Positions 23,292 through 24,671 of a stretch of DNA of 24,671 nucleotides are shown here, piece after piece. The notes beneath the pieces were generated by a model. The model had not been told where the DNA came from. It saw only the letters and a program-made list of their open reading frames with translations, and searched no databases. The position numbers were made by a program, and so were the translations under genes. The stretch is from CAYPEK01 sp964409645 (GTDB lineage: Bacteria; UBP15; UBA6099), in assembly GCA_964409645.1 (NCBI GenBank), contig CAYPEK010000061.1:1-24671 (forward strand), written 5' to 3'. Every line of letters begins with the position of its first letter. Position 1 is the stretch's first letter.

Positions 23292-24579
23292 TTGGTTTTC
23301 CCCATGTTCCAGTGACGTATTCCATAAGCGCTTGAGCTTGTAAAAAGTCATAGCGCGCTTTTGCGACATTGTTCTGTGCGGAGACAAGTTCGTACTGTGC
23401 ATTAAGTAAATCGAGCGTTACCGACAATCCTTCTCTGAACCGCGCTTGTTGCATGTCGTAATTCCGAATGGCTGCGTCGTAGCTCAAGCTGCCGGCTTCT
23501 AAACGGCTGCTGGAGTCGATAAGATCGAAGTAAGCTTTTCTGACGTCCGATAATATGTCCTTCTCTAGTTGCTCTCTCTTTGCCTCGGCGTAAAGATAAT
23601 TATTTGTTGCAATCTGATAGTTCTTCAGGTTTTTTCCACCGTCGTAAATGTCGTAATATACTCCAGCGGTTATGTTAAACACATCCGTCTTTACAGACCC
23701 AACCTCTTGATTGAAACTCGCATTCGTCAATAAATGCGGTCTAAGTTGGATTTTCGCAATCTGTTTTGTTTTCATGTACATTTGCGAGTATTCACGAGCA
23801 CCCTGAATATCCGTCCTGTTTTTATGAGCAGATTGTTCGTAATATTCAAAGGGCATAATATCTGTCTGGTTTCTATCTTCGATATCGGACACTGAGAATT
23901 CATCCGACACTTTTATGCCCATCGCATTTTGCAGATCGACAGATGCGGCGAGTATGGCATTTGCTGCGGACAGCTCATCGACTTTTGCGTTTGAGAGCTG
24001 GGCTTCGATAGGGAGCGCATCTATTTCTGCATCCATACCCGCGGCTATCCCCGAACGCACCATCTCCAACTGCTCCTCAAGCATTTTGACGCGCGCTGTT
24101 TGAATCTCAGCAAGTTTCTTGGTCTGAAGAAGCCTGAGGTAGCATGATGTCACTTTATACGCCGTGGTCTGTTTTATTCTTGTTTCGCTGTAGTTGCTGT
24201 AAGCATAGGCCGCGCGCGCGCTTTGAAGATTAAGCCGCTTTGCGCCACTGTTGTAAATATTCAGCCCAACCGATATATTCATCTGCTCTTCATCGACTGT
24301 TTTGTTTTGCAAAGATATCTGATCAGGGTCATATCTGTTTTCAGAATAACCGACAGACACAATGGGCATGTATTCGCTTTTAGCTTTTTTCATGTCGGCC
24401 TTGGCGTTTGACAATGCAATGTGTCCGGAAAAGACATCAATTTGATTCTTTATCGCATAACCGATACATTCCGGCAGGTTCATTTGTGGAGGAGTCTGTT
24501 CACCTGCATAAATGCATGTCGTGAATACGAACAATCCTGTAGTCGTAATCAGTATTTTTTTAAAGCGGGCTGTACCCAT
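23281..24579 (-). CDS. TolC-like outer-membrane efflux channel
   Basis: TolC-family trimers form an outer-membrane barrel and a long periplasmic alpha tunnel that ends at the adaptor. The 432-residue protein has a signal peptide (about 1-25, ending near IYAGE) and the internal two-fold repeat of the OEP family: LPECIGYAIKNQIDVFSG with long helices and a beta segment (VSVGLNIYNSGAKRLNL), then a second half with NITAGVYYDIYDGGKNLKN, the matching beta hairpin, and a closing FREGLSVTLDLLNAQYELV segment that is highly typical. An AGAGGA ribosome site lies about 9 nt before the ATG. It is the first gene of the leftward operon; about 90 nt of A/T-rich DNA remain upstream before the window ends, in which I could not settle on a promoter. 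Confidence 0.93.
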   Translation of the reverse strand: MGTARFKKILITTTGLFVFTTCIYAGEQTPPQMNLPECIGYAIKNQIDVFSGHIALSNAKADMKKAKSEYMPIVSVGYSENRYDPDQISLQNKTVDEEQMNISVGLNIYNSGAKRLNLQSARAAYAYSNYSETRIKQTTAYKVTSCYLRLLQTKKLAEIQTARVKMLEEQLEMVRSGIAAGMDAEIDALPIEAQLSNAKVDELSAANAILAASVDLQNAMGIKVSDEFSVSDIEDRNQTDIMPFEYYEQSAHKNRTDIQGAREYSQMYMKTKQIAKIQLRPHLLTNASFNQEVGSVKTDVFNITAGVYYDIYDGGKNLKNYQIATNNYLYAEAKREQLEKDILSDVRKAYFDLIDSSSRLEAGSLSYDAAIRNYDMQQARFREGLSVTLDLLNAQYELVSAQNNVAKARYDFLQAQALMEYVTGTWGKPNEN

Positions 24580-24671
24580 CTATTTATCCTCTTTGTCGCA
24601 TTGTCTGCGTTGTTCGCATTCGATATTTTTTGTTGCCGATGGTATTAGGTTTATTTCAAAAAATAAAAAAT

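Noticed and set aside
23292..23402. Upstream extension of the adaptor gene to 23402
   Set aside because: The extra 37 residues are read from inside the conserved end of the TolC-like gene and precede what is clearly a natural N-terminus with a membrane span.
24580..24671. Promoter for the leftward operon
   Set aside because: A/T-rich DNA offers several partial boxes on the - strand (for example TTGAAA and TAATAC) but none pair at a reasonable spacing, and the window ends before the region is complete.

Overview
The window looks like a chromosomal segment of a diderm (Gram-negative-type) bacterium from an uncultivated or poorly sampled lineage. The diderm call rests on a TolC-type outer-membrane channel with a periplasmic adaptor on the right. 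An intact ftsZ-ftsA-ftsW-mraY set argues against Planctomycetes and Chlamydiae, which lack ftsZ. I cannot name a phylum from the sequence alone.

Region 1 (1-15536, + strand) is a long division and cell-wall (dcw) cluster: murF (5' end cut by the window edge), mraY, murD, ftsW, murG, ftsQ, ftsA, ftsZ, a radical SAM gene of unknown function, a YggS-family PLP-binding gene, sepF, proC and ftsK. Genes are tightly packed or overlapping as far as the yggS homologue, then separated by gaps of 35-112 nt. The Mur and Mra enzymes build lipid II. FtsW polymerises it. FtsQ, FtsA, FtsZ and SepF form the divisome, and FtsK pumps the chromosome terminus through the closing septum. The usual murC-murB-ddl block between murG and ftsQ is absent. 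A rho-independent terminator at 15636-15662 closes the block.

Region 2 (15537-16365) is the only long non-coding stretch. It holds two hairpins just after ftsK, then a tandem repeat: three copies of a palindrome-bearing unit, two of them at an exact 184-bp period, and an 18-bp perfect inverted repeat. A weak promoter candidate follows.

Region 3 (16366-18832) is one secreted glycoside hydrolase family 31 gene, ending in a 12-bp-stem terminator that can serve both strands.

Region 4 (18921-24579, - strand) is visibly more A/T-rich. It is an apparent operon read right to left: TolC-like channel, MacA-like adaptor with an unusually long coiled-coil hairpin, MacB-type ATPase, MacB-type permease, and an exported protein of unknown function that weakly resembles the LolA / lipoprotein-sorting fold. 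The first four overlap by 4-11 nt, so they probably form one tripartite machine. The fifth gene's presence is the most suggestive lead for an unusual substrate.
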